Assembly (NCBI GenBank): GCA_029057785.1
Contig: JAIDZC010000028.1
Location: 1 to 47,918, forward strand
DNA length: 47,918 bases
Reading direction: 5' to 3'
Source of the DNA: Anaeroplasmataceae bacterium
Lineage (GTDB): Bacteria > Bacillota_I > Bacilli_A > Acholeplasmatales > Anaeroplasmataceae
Below the pieces are notes generated by a model. The model was given only the letters and a program-made list of their open reading frames with translations, ran no database searches and was not told the origin of the DNA. Within the stretch, counting starts at the first letter, position 1; each line of letters starts with the position of its first letter. A program made the translations under genes and the position numbers. This document shows positions 10,722-19,289 of this stretch, one piece after another.

Positions 10722-13532
10722 ATGGATTATATTACAATAAAAGGAGCTCGCGAGAATAATTTAAAAAATGTCTCTATTGAACTTCCTAAAAATAAATTTA
10801 TAGTAATGACAGGTTTATCAGGCTCAGGCAAGTCCTCTTTGGCATTTGATACAATTTATCAAGAAGGACAAAGACGCTTTGTTGAATCTCTATCAAGCTA
10901 TGCTAGACAGTTTATTGGTTCTATGGATAAACCAGATGTGGATAGCATTGAGGGTCTATCTCCTGCCATTTCTATTGATCAAAAATCTGCAAGTCATAAT
11001 CCTCGTTCAACTGTTGGTACTGTAACAGAAATTTATGATTACTTGCGTGTCCTTTTTGCAAGAGTTGGAACACCTTATTGTCCTACACATCATATTCCCA
11101 TTTCCTCATTTTCTAATGAACAGATTGTTAATAAAATTTTGGAATTGCCAGAAGGGACTAAAATCTTTATTACATCTCCAGTTGTGTTTAGAGAAAAAGG
11201 AGAGCATAAGGCAGTTTTTTCAAAGTATTTACAGGAAGGCTTTGTTAGAGCTATAGTAGATGGCCAAACTATAGAGCTAGATCAGCCAGTTACTTTAGAA
11301 AAAACAAAGAAGCATACGATTGAAATTGTTGTTGAGCGTTTAATTTTAAAGGAAGGTGTTCGCAGTAGAATTGCTGAGGCAGTAGAGCTTGCAGTAAAAT
11401 ATTCAAAAGGCTATGTTCAGGTATACTCCAATAACGAGCCAACCTTTTATTCTACTGTTCATGCTTGTCCAGAATGTGGATATTCCTTAGCAACCTTAGA
11501 GCCAAGAATCTTTTCTTTCAACAACCCTTTAGGTGCTTGTCCAGATTGTAATGGACTCGGAAAAAAGCTTACAGTTTCTCCCGATTTGGTTATTGATGAA
11601 GATAAGTCTTTAGAAAAAGGATGTATCGTACCTTATCGAAATCAAGACAAAGAAAATTTAAATAATGCTATGCTTGAACAAACCTGTAGCTATTATAACA
11701 TTGATATGAAGAAACCATTTAAGGATTTAACTGAGGAACAAAAGAAGGTTATCCTTTATGGTTCTAAGGATTTAATTAGTTTTAAATTACGTTCTACGAG
11801 TGGACGTATTCATGATAAAAAGGATTTCTTTGAAGGTATTATCACAAACTTTCAAAGAAGATATGTAGAAACAAATAGTGATTGGATTAGGGATTGGATT
11901 GAAACCTATATGGTAGAACATCAATGTACAACCTGCAAAGGTGCTAGATTGAATCCAAGTATTTTAAATATTTTTATTGATGATAAAAACATTTATGATG
12001 TTTGTTCAATGCCGATTGATGAGCTTTATGACTGGTTTAAAAATTTAAGCTTAAGTGAAGAAAAGCAGGTTATTTCTAAGCTTGCGATTAAAGAGATTAG
12101 TGATAGATTAACCTTCCTTAAAAATGTAGGATTAGAATATTTAACTTTAAGTCGTTCTGCAGAGACCTTGTCTGGTGGAGAAGCTCAAAGAATAAGACTT
12201 GCTACGCAAATTGGTTCAAGACTTACTGGAGTTCTCTATGTATTAGATGAACCCTCTATTGGATTACATCAGCGTGATAATGCGAGATTAATTCGTACGT
12301 TAAAGGAAATGCGTGATTTAGGAAATACTTTAATTGTTGTAGAACACGATGATGAAACGATGAAGGCTTGTGATTACTTGGTTGATATTGGACCAAGAGC
12401 GGGGATTCATGGTGGAGAGGTTGTGGCAAAAGGAACACCAGAAGAGGTTATGGAAAACTCCAATAGTATTACAGGGGCTTACCTTTCTGGACGAATGAAA
12501 ATTGAGGTTCCTAAGGCAAGAAGAAAAGGAAATAAAAAGTCCATTAAAATTATTGGAGCTAAAGAAAATAATTTAAAGAGTGTTAATGTTACTTTCCCTC
12601 TTGGTGTGATTACCTGTGTTACTGGTGTATCTGGTTCAGGAAAATCTACGCTGGTGAATGAGGTATTATATAAGAATGCCTATGTACGACTTTATTCTGC
12701 AAAGAAAGTATCTCCAGGTTCAGTTAAAAAAATAGAGGGATTAGAAAATATTGACAGAATCGTTCATATTTCTCAACAGCCAATAGGACGTACCCCTAGA
12801 AGTAATCCTGCCACATATACAGGCGTATTTGATGACATTCGTGATTTATTCAGTCAAACTACAGATGCCAAAATTAAAGGATATGACAAATCTAGATTCT
12901 CCTTTAATGTTAAAGGAGGTCGTTGTGAGGCATGCTCAGGAGATGGTGTGAAAAGAATTTCTATGCATTTCTTGCCAGATGTTTTTGTGCCATGTGAAGT
13001 ATGTCATGGAACAAGATATCAACAGGAAACCTTAGATGTGAAATTTAAAGGGAAAAATATTGCAGATGTATTAGATATGACCGTTGAGGATGCAGTAGAA
13101 TTCTTTGATGCTTTCCCAAAAATCAAGGCAAAGCTTCAAACGATTTATGATGTAGGATTAGGCTATATCAAGCTAGGTCAATCTTCAACTACATTATCTG
13201 GAGGAGAAGCTCAGCGTGTCAAGCTTGCTTATGAATTACATTCTAAGATTTCTCCTAAGTCTTTATATATTTTAGATGAACCAACTACAGGCTTGCATGT
13301 AGATGATATCAAACGTTTGATGGAAGTAATTTCAAGAATTGCCGATGCAGGAGCTACAGTAATTATTATTGAACATAATCTAGATGTTATTAAGCTTGCA
13401 GATTATATTATTGATTTAGGCCCTGAAGGTGGCAATCGTGGAGGTACTGTACAATTTGAAGGAACACCAGAAGAACTTGTGAAAAAGTGTAATTCTTACA
13501 CCGCACAATATTTAAAACCATTATTAAAATGA
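10722..13532 (+). CDS. uvrA: Excinuclease ABC subunit A
   Basis: UvrA is the damage-recognising ATPase of nucleotide excision repair. The 936-residue length is typical. Two ABC modules are seen. The first Walker A is GLSGSGKSS near residue 30, with signature LSGGEAQR near 485. The second Walker A is GVSGSGKST near 635, with LSGGEAQR near 825. Zinc-binding CxxC pairs occur near residues 250-275 and in the second half (CEACSGDG, CEVCHG). An AGGTGG ribosome binding site precedes the ATG. The stop is TGA, evidence that UGA is not reassigned. uvrB and uvrC are not in the window. Confidence 0.98.
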   Translation: MDYITIKGARENNLKNVSIELPKNKFIVMTGLSGSGKSSLAFDTIYQEGQRRFVESLSSYARQFIGSMDKPDVDSIEGLSPAISIDQKSASHNPRSTVGTVTEIYDYLRVLFARVGTPYCPTHHIPISSFSNEQIVNKILELPEGTKIFITSPVVFREKGEHKAVFSKYLQEGFVRAIVDGQTIELDQPVTLEKTKKHTIEIVVERLILKEGVRSRIAEAVELAVKYSKGYVQVYSNNEPTFYSTVHACPECGYSLATLEPRIFSFNNPLGACPDCNGLGKKLTVSPDLVIDEDKSLEKGCIVPYRNQDKENLNNAMLEQTCSYYNIDMKKPFKDLTEEQKKVILYGSKDLISFKLRSTSGRIHDKKDFFEGIITNFQRRYVETNSDWIRDWIETYMVEHQCTTCKGARLNPSILNIFIDDKNIYDVCSMPIDELYDWFKNLSLSEEKQVISKLAIKEISDRLTFLKNVGLEYLTLSRSAETLSGGEAQRIRLATQIGSRLTGVLYVLDEPSIGLHQRDNARLIRTLKEMRDLGNTLIVVEHDDETMKACDYLVDIGPRAGIHGGEVVAKGTPEEVMENSNSITGAYLSGRMKIEVPKARRKGNKKSIKIIGAKENNLKSVNVTFPLGVITCVTGVSGSGKSTLVNEVLYKNAYVRLYSAKKVSPGSVKKIEGLENIDRIVHISQQPIGRTPRSNPATYTGVFDDIRDLFSQTTDAKIKGYDKSRFSFNVKGGRCEACSGDGVKRISMHFLPDVFVPCEVCHGTRYQQETLDVKFKGKNIADVLDMTVEDAVEFFDAFPKIKAKLQTIYDVGLGYIKLGQSSTTLSGGEAQRVKLAYELHSKISPKSLYILDEPTTGLHVDDIKRLMEVISRIADAGATVIIIEHNLDVIKLADYIIDLGPEGGNRGGTVQFEGTPEELVKKCNSYTAQYLKPLLK

Positions 13533-13533
13533 G

Positions 13534-13562
13534 AAAATCTCTATTTTTAGAGATTTTTTTCT
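13534..13562 (+). terminator. Terminator of ligA-uvrA
   Basis: AAAATCTCT (13534-13542) pairs with AGAGATTTT (13549-13557) around ATTTTT, followed by more T residues. It starts right after the uvrA stop. Confidence 0.9.
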
Positions 13563-13590
13563 TTCATCAACTGAGATTAGGCAAATTTAT

Positions 13591-13619
13591 TTGCTAAAAC
13601 GGAATTATTATTATATAAT
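13591..13619 (+). promoter_or_regulatory. Promoter of the hprK-lgt/ppaX-whiA-acpS operon
   Basis: A -35 TTGCTA (13591-13596), 17 bases, and a perfect -10 TATAAT (13614-13619). Expected transcription start is near 13626. No other promoter was recognised before acpS. Confidence 0.75.
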
Positions 13620-13660
13620 AATAAAGTATGCTTAAATTTATTCAGGAGGTGAGGATAAGG

Positions 13661-14209
13661 ATGAATGAGGATAAAAAAAATAGAATCAAAAATAATTTAG
13701 AGCTTGCAAAAAAAGAACTGGAAGAATTAAAATCAAAAAATCCAGATGGAAACTACGAGGATTTAGAATTTTTGATTGAAAAAATGAATGATGCTTTAAA
13801 TATGACACAAACGAAATCTAGTATAAGCTTATTGTTTAAGCTATTGTTATTTTTTGTTTTAGCGTATGTTTTTTCTACAGTAGCTGTAGCAGTTGTTTTT
13901 GGATTCTCACATTCTTTACTAAGTCAAATACCACCCCTTCAGTTTATTACTATCATTCCTTTAACCTCTCTAGTTTTGTTTGTAGCCCTTCGAGTATTAA
14001 ATTTTATAAGCAACAAAGCGAATAAACAGCCTTTATTTTTTATGGTATTCTTTGGAATCATAATGATTATAGGCTTAGCATTTTTAGATAATATGTGTAT
14101 TCATTTATGCAGTAGCCTAGATAAGTCTTTATTGATGTCAACCGTGTTACTTTTAGTAACGATTTTAGTAGACTTGCTAGTAACCCAAAAAATATATTTA
14201 AGGATGTAG
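13661..14209 (+). CDS. Small membrane protein with N-terminal coiled coil, function unknown
   Basis: The 182-residue protein starts at the ATG after AGGAGGTGAGG (13644-13654). An upstream in-frame ATG at 13628 lies almost on the predicted transcription start and has no ribosome binding site, so it is rejected. Residues 1 to about 55 are charged and helical (Lys/Glu-rich, coiled-coil-like). Four hydrophobic helices follow, at about 59-82, 93-113, 126-144 and 152-175. I do not recognise the family. It is the first gene of the operon leading into hprK, 11 bases upstream of it, so it is co-expressed with cell-envelope and carbon-control genes. No catalytic motif is seen. Confidence 0.75.
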   Translation: MNEDKKNRIKNNLELAKKELEELKSKNPDGNYEDLEFLIEKMNDALNMTQTKSSISLLFKLLLFFVLAYVFSTVAVAVVFGFSHSLLSQIPPLQFITIIPLTSLVLFVALRVLNFISNKANKQPLFFMVFFGIIMIIGLAFLDNMCIHLCSSLDKSLLMSTVLLLVTILVDLLVTQKIYLRM

Positions 14210-14220
14210 GAGATGAGTGT

Positions 14221-15156
14221 ATGGACTATATTACGATTGAACAGCTTATGGTAGATAATAAACTTGAACTGATTAGTGGTGCAGCTGGTCTTTCTAGGCA
14301 TTGTGTTGAGGATATGATTGCTCGTCCAGGTTTAGAGTTTTCGGGATTTTTTGATTATTTTGATTCAAAGCGTGTTGTATTGGTTGGTTCTAAGGATGCC
14401 ACTTTCTTAAGTAAGCAGGATCCGAAAATCAGCGAAAAAAATGTTCGTAAAATATTTGAATATAAGCCACCTTGTATTATTTTCAGTACAAAGGTGGTTG
14501 TTCCAGAAATTTTTAAAAAATTTGGAGATGAATATGGAATATGTGTTTTTAAAAGTAACTTAAGAACCACACCGACTTCATCTAAAATTTATAATTACTT
14601 ACAAGATCATTTGGCAGAAACTGTATCTATTCATGGAACATTCCTAGATATTAATGGTATGGGAACAATGATTATAGGTAAAAGTGGAATAGGTAAATCT
14701 GAAACCTCACTAGACTTAATTAAAAGAGGACATCAGTTGATTGCTGATGATTTAGTAGAAATTATGGAAAAAGAACCAGGAAATTTGATTGGTAGAGCTC
14801 CTGAGATTTTAAAGCGTTATATGGAGATTAGAGGAATTGGTATTGTAGATGTTGTTACGATGTTTGGTGCAGGAGCATACAGGGATCGTAAAAATTTACG
14901 TCTTGTTGTAGAGCTTGAAGCCTGGAATGAAGATAAATACTATGACAGATTAGGCTTAGAGGAGCAGAAAATCAAATATTTCAATACAGAAATCACTAAG
15001 ATAACTATCCCAGTCTTACCTGGTAGAACAGTGTCCTTACTAGTTGAATCAGCAGCAATGAATGAAAAATTAAAGCTTTTAGGACATAATGCTGCTTTGG
15101 AGTTTATTCAAAAGGTAGATAAAAAAGCATCCAAAGGAGGAGAAAACAATGATTAA
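14221..15156 (+). CDS. hprK: HPr kinase/phosphorylase
   Basis: HprK phosphorylates HPr on Ser46 with ATP or pyrophosphate, and reverses this with phosphate to release pyrophosphate. It controls carbon catabolite repression in Bacillota. The 311 residues comprise an N-terminal MurF-like domain and a C-terminal kinase domain. The P-loop is GKSGIGKSE near residue 155, and the HprK signature EIRGIGIVDV lies near residue 202. A TAGGAGA ribosome binding site precedes the ATG. The end overlaps the next gene by 8 bases. The coupling to a pyrophosphatase domain in that gene makes sense, because phosphorylase activity yields pyrophosphate. Confidence 0.97.
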   Translation: MDYITIEQLMVDNKLELISGAAGLSRHCVEDMIARPGLEFSGFFDYFDSKRVVLVGSKDATFLSKQDPKISEKNVRKIFEYKPPCIIFSTKVVVPEIFKKFGDEYGICVFKSNLRTTPTSSKIYNYLQDHLAETVSIHGTFLDINGMGTMIIGKSGIGKSETSLDLIKRGHQLIADDLVEIMEKEPGNLIGRAPEILKRYMEIRGIGIVDVVTMFGAGAYRDRKNLRLVVELEAWNEDKYYDRLGLEEQKIKYFNTEITKITIPVLPGRTVSLLVESAAMNEKLKLLGHNAALEFIQKVDKKASKGGENND

Positions 15157-16615
15157 TTATATCAAACCATCCTTTTCTATTTTTGGATTAGAGATCTATT
15201 GGTATGCAATTTGTATTTTAATTGGTGTAATTCTTGCAGTCCTTGCAGGAGTAAGAGAAGGTAAAAAAATAGGAATTCCTAGTGATTATATCTACACAGG
15301 TGTGGTCATTGTTTTACCTTGTGCTATATTAGGTGCTCGCCTTTGGTGGGATATCTTTAATGCAGATAAGATTCATTCCTTTGTGGATGTTTTTGCAATA
15401 TGGGATGGTGGACTAGCCATTCAGGGTGGTGTATTAGCTGCCTTACTCACAATCTATATATATTGTAGAGTACGGAAATTTTCCTTTTATAGAATTTTAG
15501 ACGTTGTGGCTCCTGGATTTTTAATTGGACAAATTTGTGGCCGATGGGGTAATTTTTGTAATCATGAGTTATATGGACCAGCAATCAAAAACGTTCAATT
15601 ATTTAAAAATTTACTTCCTAGCTTTATTACAGAAAATATGTATATAGGAGGAGAATACTATCATCCAACCTTTTTATATGAATCCTTATTGAATTTAGTA
15701 GGACTTGTCCTTATGCTAGTTGCAAGAAGAAAATTTAAAAGATTAGAATCTGGAGACTTAATTGGTGGGTATCTAGCTTGGTATGGAGTGGTTAGAATCC
15801 CTATTGAACTTTTAAGAAGTAATAGTGGAGCAAATGAAATTCTTATGGCAGGTCCTGTGCCTATGTCTATTTTAATTAGTATAATCTTTATTGTTTGTGG
15901 GATTACTCTCTTAGTTGTCAAACGATTTGTGGGACCTAGAGTAAATTATAGTGAGCTAATGAAAACAATAAAAGAAAATCGATATGATACAATTTTATTT
16001 GATTTAGATGGTACTCTTTTAAATACAAGAGAATTAATTAATAGAAGCTTTGTTCATACCTTTGAGCATTTCCGTCCAGACAAAGTATTGACTGATGAAG
16101 AACTTGATTCTTTCTTTGGACCTTCTTTGCGTCAAACCTTCTCTAGATTTAGTGAGGATGAACAAGAAATTGAAGAAATGGTAAAGTATTACAGAGAGTA
16201 TAATGTGACTGTTCACGATGAAATCGTTACTGCCTTTCCAGGAGCCAAGAGTTTGATTAAGACCTTGGCTAGAAAAGGATATAAGGTAGGAGTGGTATCC
16301 TCAAAGAAAACCGATTTGGTAGAACATGGTTTGGAGCTATTTGGTATGCTTGAGAATGTTCGCGTTGTCATTGGTGAAGAAGATGTGAAGAAACCTAAGC
16401 CAGATCCTGAAGGAATTCTTATGGCTATGGAGATGCTCCATAGTAAAAAGGCTCTATATGTAGGTGATGGTGTAGGAGATATAGAAGCGGGTAAAAATGC
16501 AGGCATAGATACTGTAGGTGTATTATATTCCAATCGTAAGGAACAAATTCTTGCGGCTGAACCAACCTATACAATTCAAAATTTAAACGATATGTTAACA
16601 ATTTTAGTGGAGTAG
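15149..16615 (+). CDS. lgt-ppaX: Lgt-PpaX fusion: prolipoprotein diacylglyceryl transferase plus HAD pyrophosphatase
   Basis: The 488-residue protein joins two enzymes usually encoded by separate neighbours. Residues 1 to about 268 are Lgt, with seven membrane helices, the GRWGNFCNHELYG signature near residue 130 and a RIPIELLR motif near 215. Lgt adds diacylglycerol to the lipobox cysteine of prolipoproteins. Residues about 280-488 are a HAD hydrolase with all four motifs intact: DLDGT near 284, the Ser of SSKK, the Lys of KKPKPDP, and GDGVGD. It looks like PpaX, which hydrolyses the pyrophosphate from HprK; a phosphoglycolate phosphatase is the alternative. There is no internal stop or frameshift. 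The position corresponding to E. coli Lgt His103 appears to be Gln (AIQGG). GGAGGAG in the hprK end is the ribosome binding site. Confidence 0.93.
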   Translation: MINYIKPSFSIFGLEIYWYAICILIGVILAVLAGVREGKKIGIPSDYIYTGVVIVLPCAILGARLWWDIFNADKIHSFVDVFAIWDGGLAIQGGVLAALLTIYIYCRVRKFSFYRILDVVAPGFLIGQICGRWGNFCNHELYGPAIKNVQLFKNLLPSFITENMYIGGEYYHPTFLYESLLNLVGLVLMLVARRKFKRLESGDLIGGYLAWYGVVRIPIELLRSNSGANEILMAGPVPMSILISIIFIVCGITLLVVKRFVGPRVNYSELMKTIKENRYDTILFDLDGTLLNTRELINRSFVHTFEHFRPDKVLTDEELDSFFGPSLRQTFSRFSEDEQEIEEMVKYYREYNVTVHDEIVTAFPGAKSLIKTLARKGYKVGVVSSKKTDLVEHGLELFGMLENVRVVIGEEDVKKPKPDPEGILMAMEMLHSKKALYVGDGVGDIEAGKNAGIDTVGVLYSNRKEQILAAEPTYTIQNLNDMLTILVE

Positions 16616-16618
16616 AGT

Positions 16619-17554
16619 ATGAGCTTTTCATTTGATGTAAAGGAAGATATATTAAAAGTGAATATGGATGCTTCCTCACATCTTGTAGAGCTTGAGGGTT
16701 GGCTAAGACTTGTAGGAGAGATTCATTTAAATCCTCTGCGTCTTGTGTTTTCTAGTACAAACCTTCATATTCTTAGGTATTATGTTGGAATTTTAAAACA
16801 GCTGTATAGCAATACTAGTTTTGAGATAGCTTCCAAACAACAACAAAAATTAAATCGTAAGACTATATATTCTTGCATTATTGAAGCTACAGCTGAGACG
16901 ATTATAGAAGATATCAGTTTATTAGAGCCCATATCCATGCATAAGGATGAAATTCTCAATGAAACGAAAATGTCACTGGCTTATCTTAGAGGAGCCTTTT
17001 TAGCTAAGGGTAGTGTAAATGATCCAAATACCTCTAATTATCATTTGGAGATTTCAACTGATAAGGAACTAGAAGCTTTGTTTATTCAAAGACTTATGAA
17101 TCTTTACAATTTAAATGCACGTATTGCCAAAAGAAGAAATCATCTTATTGTATATATTAAGGAAAAGGATTGTATCGTAGAATTTTTGAGGCGTATCGGT
17201 GCTAATGTCACAATGAATGAATTTGAAAATGAAATCATCAAACGTGAAATCTCAGCTAATATTAATAGGGCTTTAAATACGGATGTTGCAAATCAACAGA
17301 AAACGAATCGAAGTTCTGTTGAACAAATCAAATATATCACATATTTGGAATATAATTACCCTTTAGAGCGTTTAGACTCAAAGCTTTTACTTGTGATGAA
17401 GGTAAGAAAAGAAAACCCTGAGGCTTCTTTAAATGAGCTTGTTGAGTTAATAAATGAAACCTATAATGAGCAAATTACGAAGTCGGGATTAAATCACCGA
17501 TTCCGTAAAATTAAAGAAATTGCTTTAGATTATAAAACAAGAAAGGGAGAATAG
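16619..17554 (+). CDS. whiA: WhiA-type DNA-binding regulator
   Basis: WhiA is a conserved Gram-positive DNA-binding protein linked to sporulation in Streptomyces, and to division and chromosome segregation in Bacillus. The 311 residues show the usual layout. There is an N-terminal WhiA domain and a degenerate LAGLIDADG fold (LAYLRGAFLAKGSV near residue 121). A C-terminal helix-turn-helix contains SLNELVELINETYNEQITKS and then LNHRFRKIKEIA. GGAGTAGAG spans the lgt-ppaX stop and acts as ribosome binding site, so the genes are tightly coupled. The usual neighbours yvcJ/rapZ and yvcK are absent here. Confidence 0.95.
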   Translation: MSFSFDVKEDILKVNMDASSHLVELEGWLRLVGEIHLNPLRLVFSSTNLHILRYYVGILKQLYSNTSFEIASKQQQKLNRKTIYSCIIEATAETIIEDISLLEPISMHKDEILNETKMSLAYLRGAFLAKGSVNDPNTSNYHLEISTDKELEALFIQRLMNLYNLNARIAKRRNHLIVYIKEKDCIVEFLRRIGANVTMNEFENEIIKREISANINRALNTDVANQQKTNRSSVEQIKYITYLEYNYPLERLDSKLLLVMKVRKENPEASLNELVELINETYNEQITKSGLNHRFRKIKEIALDYKTRKGE

Positions 17555-17555
17555 T

Positions 17556-17897
17556 ATGCGTGTTGGGATAGACCTGGTTGAGCATAAGGATATAGAACAT
17601 AAGGATGAACGTTTTATTAAACACATTCTGACAGAACAAGAATTGTCCTATTATAATACGATTACAAATAAAAAAAGAAGGATAGAATATCTATCCTCTC
17701 GTTTTGCCTGTAAGGAGGCAATCTTCAAATGCTATCAAACAGGAGTAGCATTTCAAGATATAACTATCCTAAACGATAAGCTTGGTGTTCCCTACGCTCT
17801 TATTCACAACAAGAGAGTTGAACTAAGCTTAAGCTTATCTCATACAGATAATTATAGTGTTGCTGTGGCTATTCTTCCATCAAATGATGACGATTAG
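17556..17897 (+). CDS. acpS: Holo-[acyl-carrier-protein] synthase
   Basis: AcpS transfers 4'-phosphopantetheine from coenzyme A to the serine of acyl carrier protein. The 113 residues are slightly short of the usual 118-126. The metal-binding GIDLVE start, the RFACKEAIFK helix (near residue 51) and the LSLSHTDNY motif (near residue 90) are all present. It begins one base after the whiA stop, with GGGAGA as ribosome binding site inside the whiA end. Its last 29 bases overlap the 3' end of the convergent DUF378 gene, and no terminator hairpin is seen after it. Confidence 0.95.
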   Translation: MRVGIDLVEHKDIEHKDERFIKHILTEQELSYYNTITNKKRRIEYLSSRFACKEAIFKCYQTGVAFQDITILNDKLGVPYALIHNKRVELSLSLSHTDNYSVAVAILPSNDDD

Positions 17898-18081
17898 GTA
17901 AGAATAAAGCTACAATATTAAATAGGGCACAAATTCCAATGAAAATATATACAATTCTTGTTAGAACAGAGCCTTCTTGAAATAACCATGTAACAATATT
18001 AAAATTAAATATTCCTACTACAGCCCATGCTATACCACCGATAATGGTGAATACAAGGGCTATTTTTTGTATTATAGACAT
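17869..18081 (-). CDS. DUF378 family small membrane protein
   Basis: The 70-residue protein begins MSIIQKIALVFTIIGGIAWA. It has two membrane helices, the first with the GGIAWAVVGIF pattern and the second following RIVYIFIGICALF. This matches the DUF378 family of about 70-residue bacterial membrane proteins of unknown function. The start at 18081 was chosen because AAAGGAGG (18099-18092) lies before it. The upstream in-frame ATG at 18105 overlaps that site and lacks its own. The coding end crosses the acpS end by 29 bases on the opposite strand. Confidence 0.85.
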   Translation of the reverse strand: MSIIQKIALVFTIIGGIAWAVVGIFNFNIVTWLFQEGSVLTRIVYIFIGICALFNIVALFLPNRHHLMEE

Positions 18082-18189
18082 TTCTTTACTTCCTCCTTTA
18101 TACATAGTTTTAACAAAAAGAAGTAACTTTATGCATAGTTCAATGGATTAAAGCATATTGTTTAGTGATTATAAAAGATGGGTGGAAAA

Positions 18190-19143
18190 ATGAAAAAAAT
18201 ATTTGGTTTAATTTTATTGAGTTTATTAGTATTAGTAGGATGTAAAAACAAAGACAATATTGATGAGGTTACGAGAGTTACCAACTATCTATCTGGTTTA
18301 AGTTCTTATAGCTTGACATCTAAGATGACAATCCAAAGACCAGACAAAAATGTAAGTGTCAATGTTGCGGTGGATTATTTATCTCCAGCATATTACAAGG
18401 TAAGCTTCAAAGGAGATAATGAGCAACTCATTATCAAAAATGATACGGGTGTTTATGTGATTACTCCTTCCTTAAATAAGGAATTCCGTTTTGATAGCAA
18501 TTGGCCATTAAATAGTTCACATGCTTATTTGTTAGAAGCTATCAATAAGGATATCAAGGCTGATACAGAGGCTACTGGAAGCCAAGAAGGCACAGATATT
18601 GTCATTGAATGTAAGATAGCACATAAGACAAATCAAAAGCTAAATAAGATGAAATATACTTGTGATGCGAACTTCAAGCCAAAAAAGACGGTATTTCTAA
18701 ATGATAAAAATGAGGAATGCATTGTAGTAGATTTCGATACCTTTACTCCAAATAGTAACTTAGGTAAGGATAATTTCAATGAAAAGAAATACTTAGGTGC
18801 ACAGGAGGAAAAGCCTAATGAGGAAGAAACCTCTCTAACTCTTACTGCTGGATATGTTGTGGAAGGAAGCCAGCTTGCTTCCTCTAGTAAGAAGGACGAT
18901 ACAACAATTCTTTGCTACAGTGGAGAAAGTTCTTATACCATTATTGTTTCACTTGTAGAGGTTACAGATGAGGTAGTAGCCATTGATACATATGATAGTA
19001 TAGAATTCCTTGCTTGTGGATTAGGTTTCATCAATGAAAATACAATGAAGTTCTATAATGGAAGCTATGAGATTACAATCTTCTCAAATCAGCTTACAAT
19101 TGATGATTATATCAATGTTGCTAATAGTATAACATTAGCTTAA
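18190..19143 (+). CDS. Lipoprotein with LolA/GerS-like fold (predicted)
   Basis: The 317-residue protein has a lipoprotein signal peptide ending in the lipobox LVGC (Cys18), so it should be a substrate of the Lgt encoded nearby. After the signal, the segment SYSLTSKMTIQ...VDYLSPAYYKVSF...QLIIKNDTGVYVITP...FRFDSNWPL follows the beta-strand order of LolA-like lipid-binding domains, here in a Gram-positive (compare GerS and related anchored proteins). A second domain from about residue 220 is not recognised. I start at 18190 because GGGTGG lies just before it; an ATG at 18178 would add four residues. It is followed by a terminator. Confidence 0.8.
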   Translation: MKKIFGLILLSLLVLVGCKNKDNIDEVTRVTNYLSGLSSYSLTSKMTIQRPDKNVSVNVAVDYLSPAYYKVSFKGDNEQLIIKNDTGVYVITPSLNKEFRFDSNWPLNSSHAYLLEAINKDIKADTEATGSQEGTDIVIECKIAHKTNQKLNKMKYTCDANFKPKKTVFLNDKNEECIVVDFDTFTPNSNLGKDNFNEKKYLGAQEEKPNEEETSLTLTAGYVVEGSQLASSSKKDDTTILCYSGESSYTIIVSLVEVTDEVVAIDTYDSIEFLACGLGFINENTMKFYNGSYEITIFSNQLTIDDYINVANSITLA

Positions 19144-19150
19144 CAGTGTA

Positions 19151-19178
19151 AAAGGCATTCCTTTTGGAATGTCTTTTT
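19151..19178 (+). terminator. Terminator after the LolA-like lipoprotein gene
   Basis: AAGGCATTCC pairs with GGAATGTCTT around TTTT (loop 19162-19165), with one G-U pair, and the T-run extends to 19178. Confidence 0.9.
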
Positions 19179-19228
19179 GATTTCATATAAGATATTTTAA
19201 ACTTATAAATGAAAAATGGTCTTTTTCC

Positions 19229-19257
19229 TTGAAATTTTTACCATTTTATTTTATAAT
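19229..19257 (+). promoter_or_regulatory. SigA-type promoter
   Basis: A -35 TTGAAA (19229-19234), a 17-base spacer and a perfect -10 TATAAT (19252-19257). It serves the thioredoxin-like membrane protein gene and possibly tex by read-through. Confidence 0.8.
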
Positions 19258-19289
19258 ATATTAGATGTAAAATATAGGAGGGATTCACC

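Noticed and set aside
16213-16533. Minus-strand open frame of 106 codons inside the lgt-ppaX gene
   Set aside because: No ribosome binding site. It lies wholly antisense to the conserved HAD domain, and its composition (Ser/Thr/Pro-rich) is that of a shadow frame.
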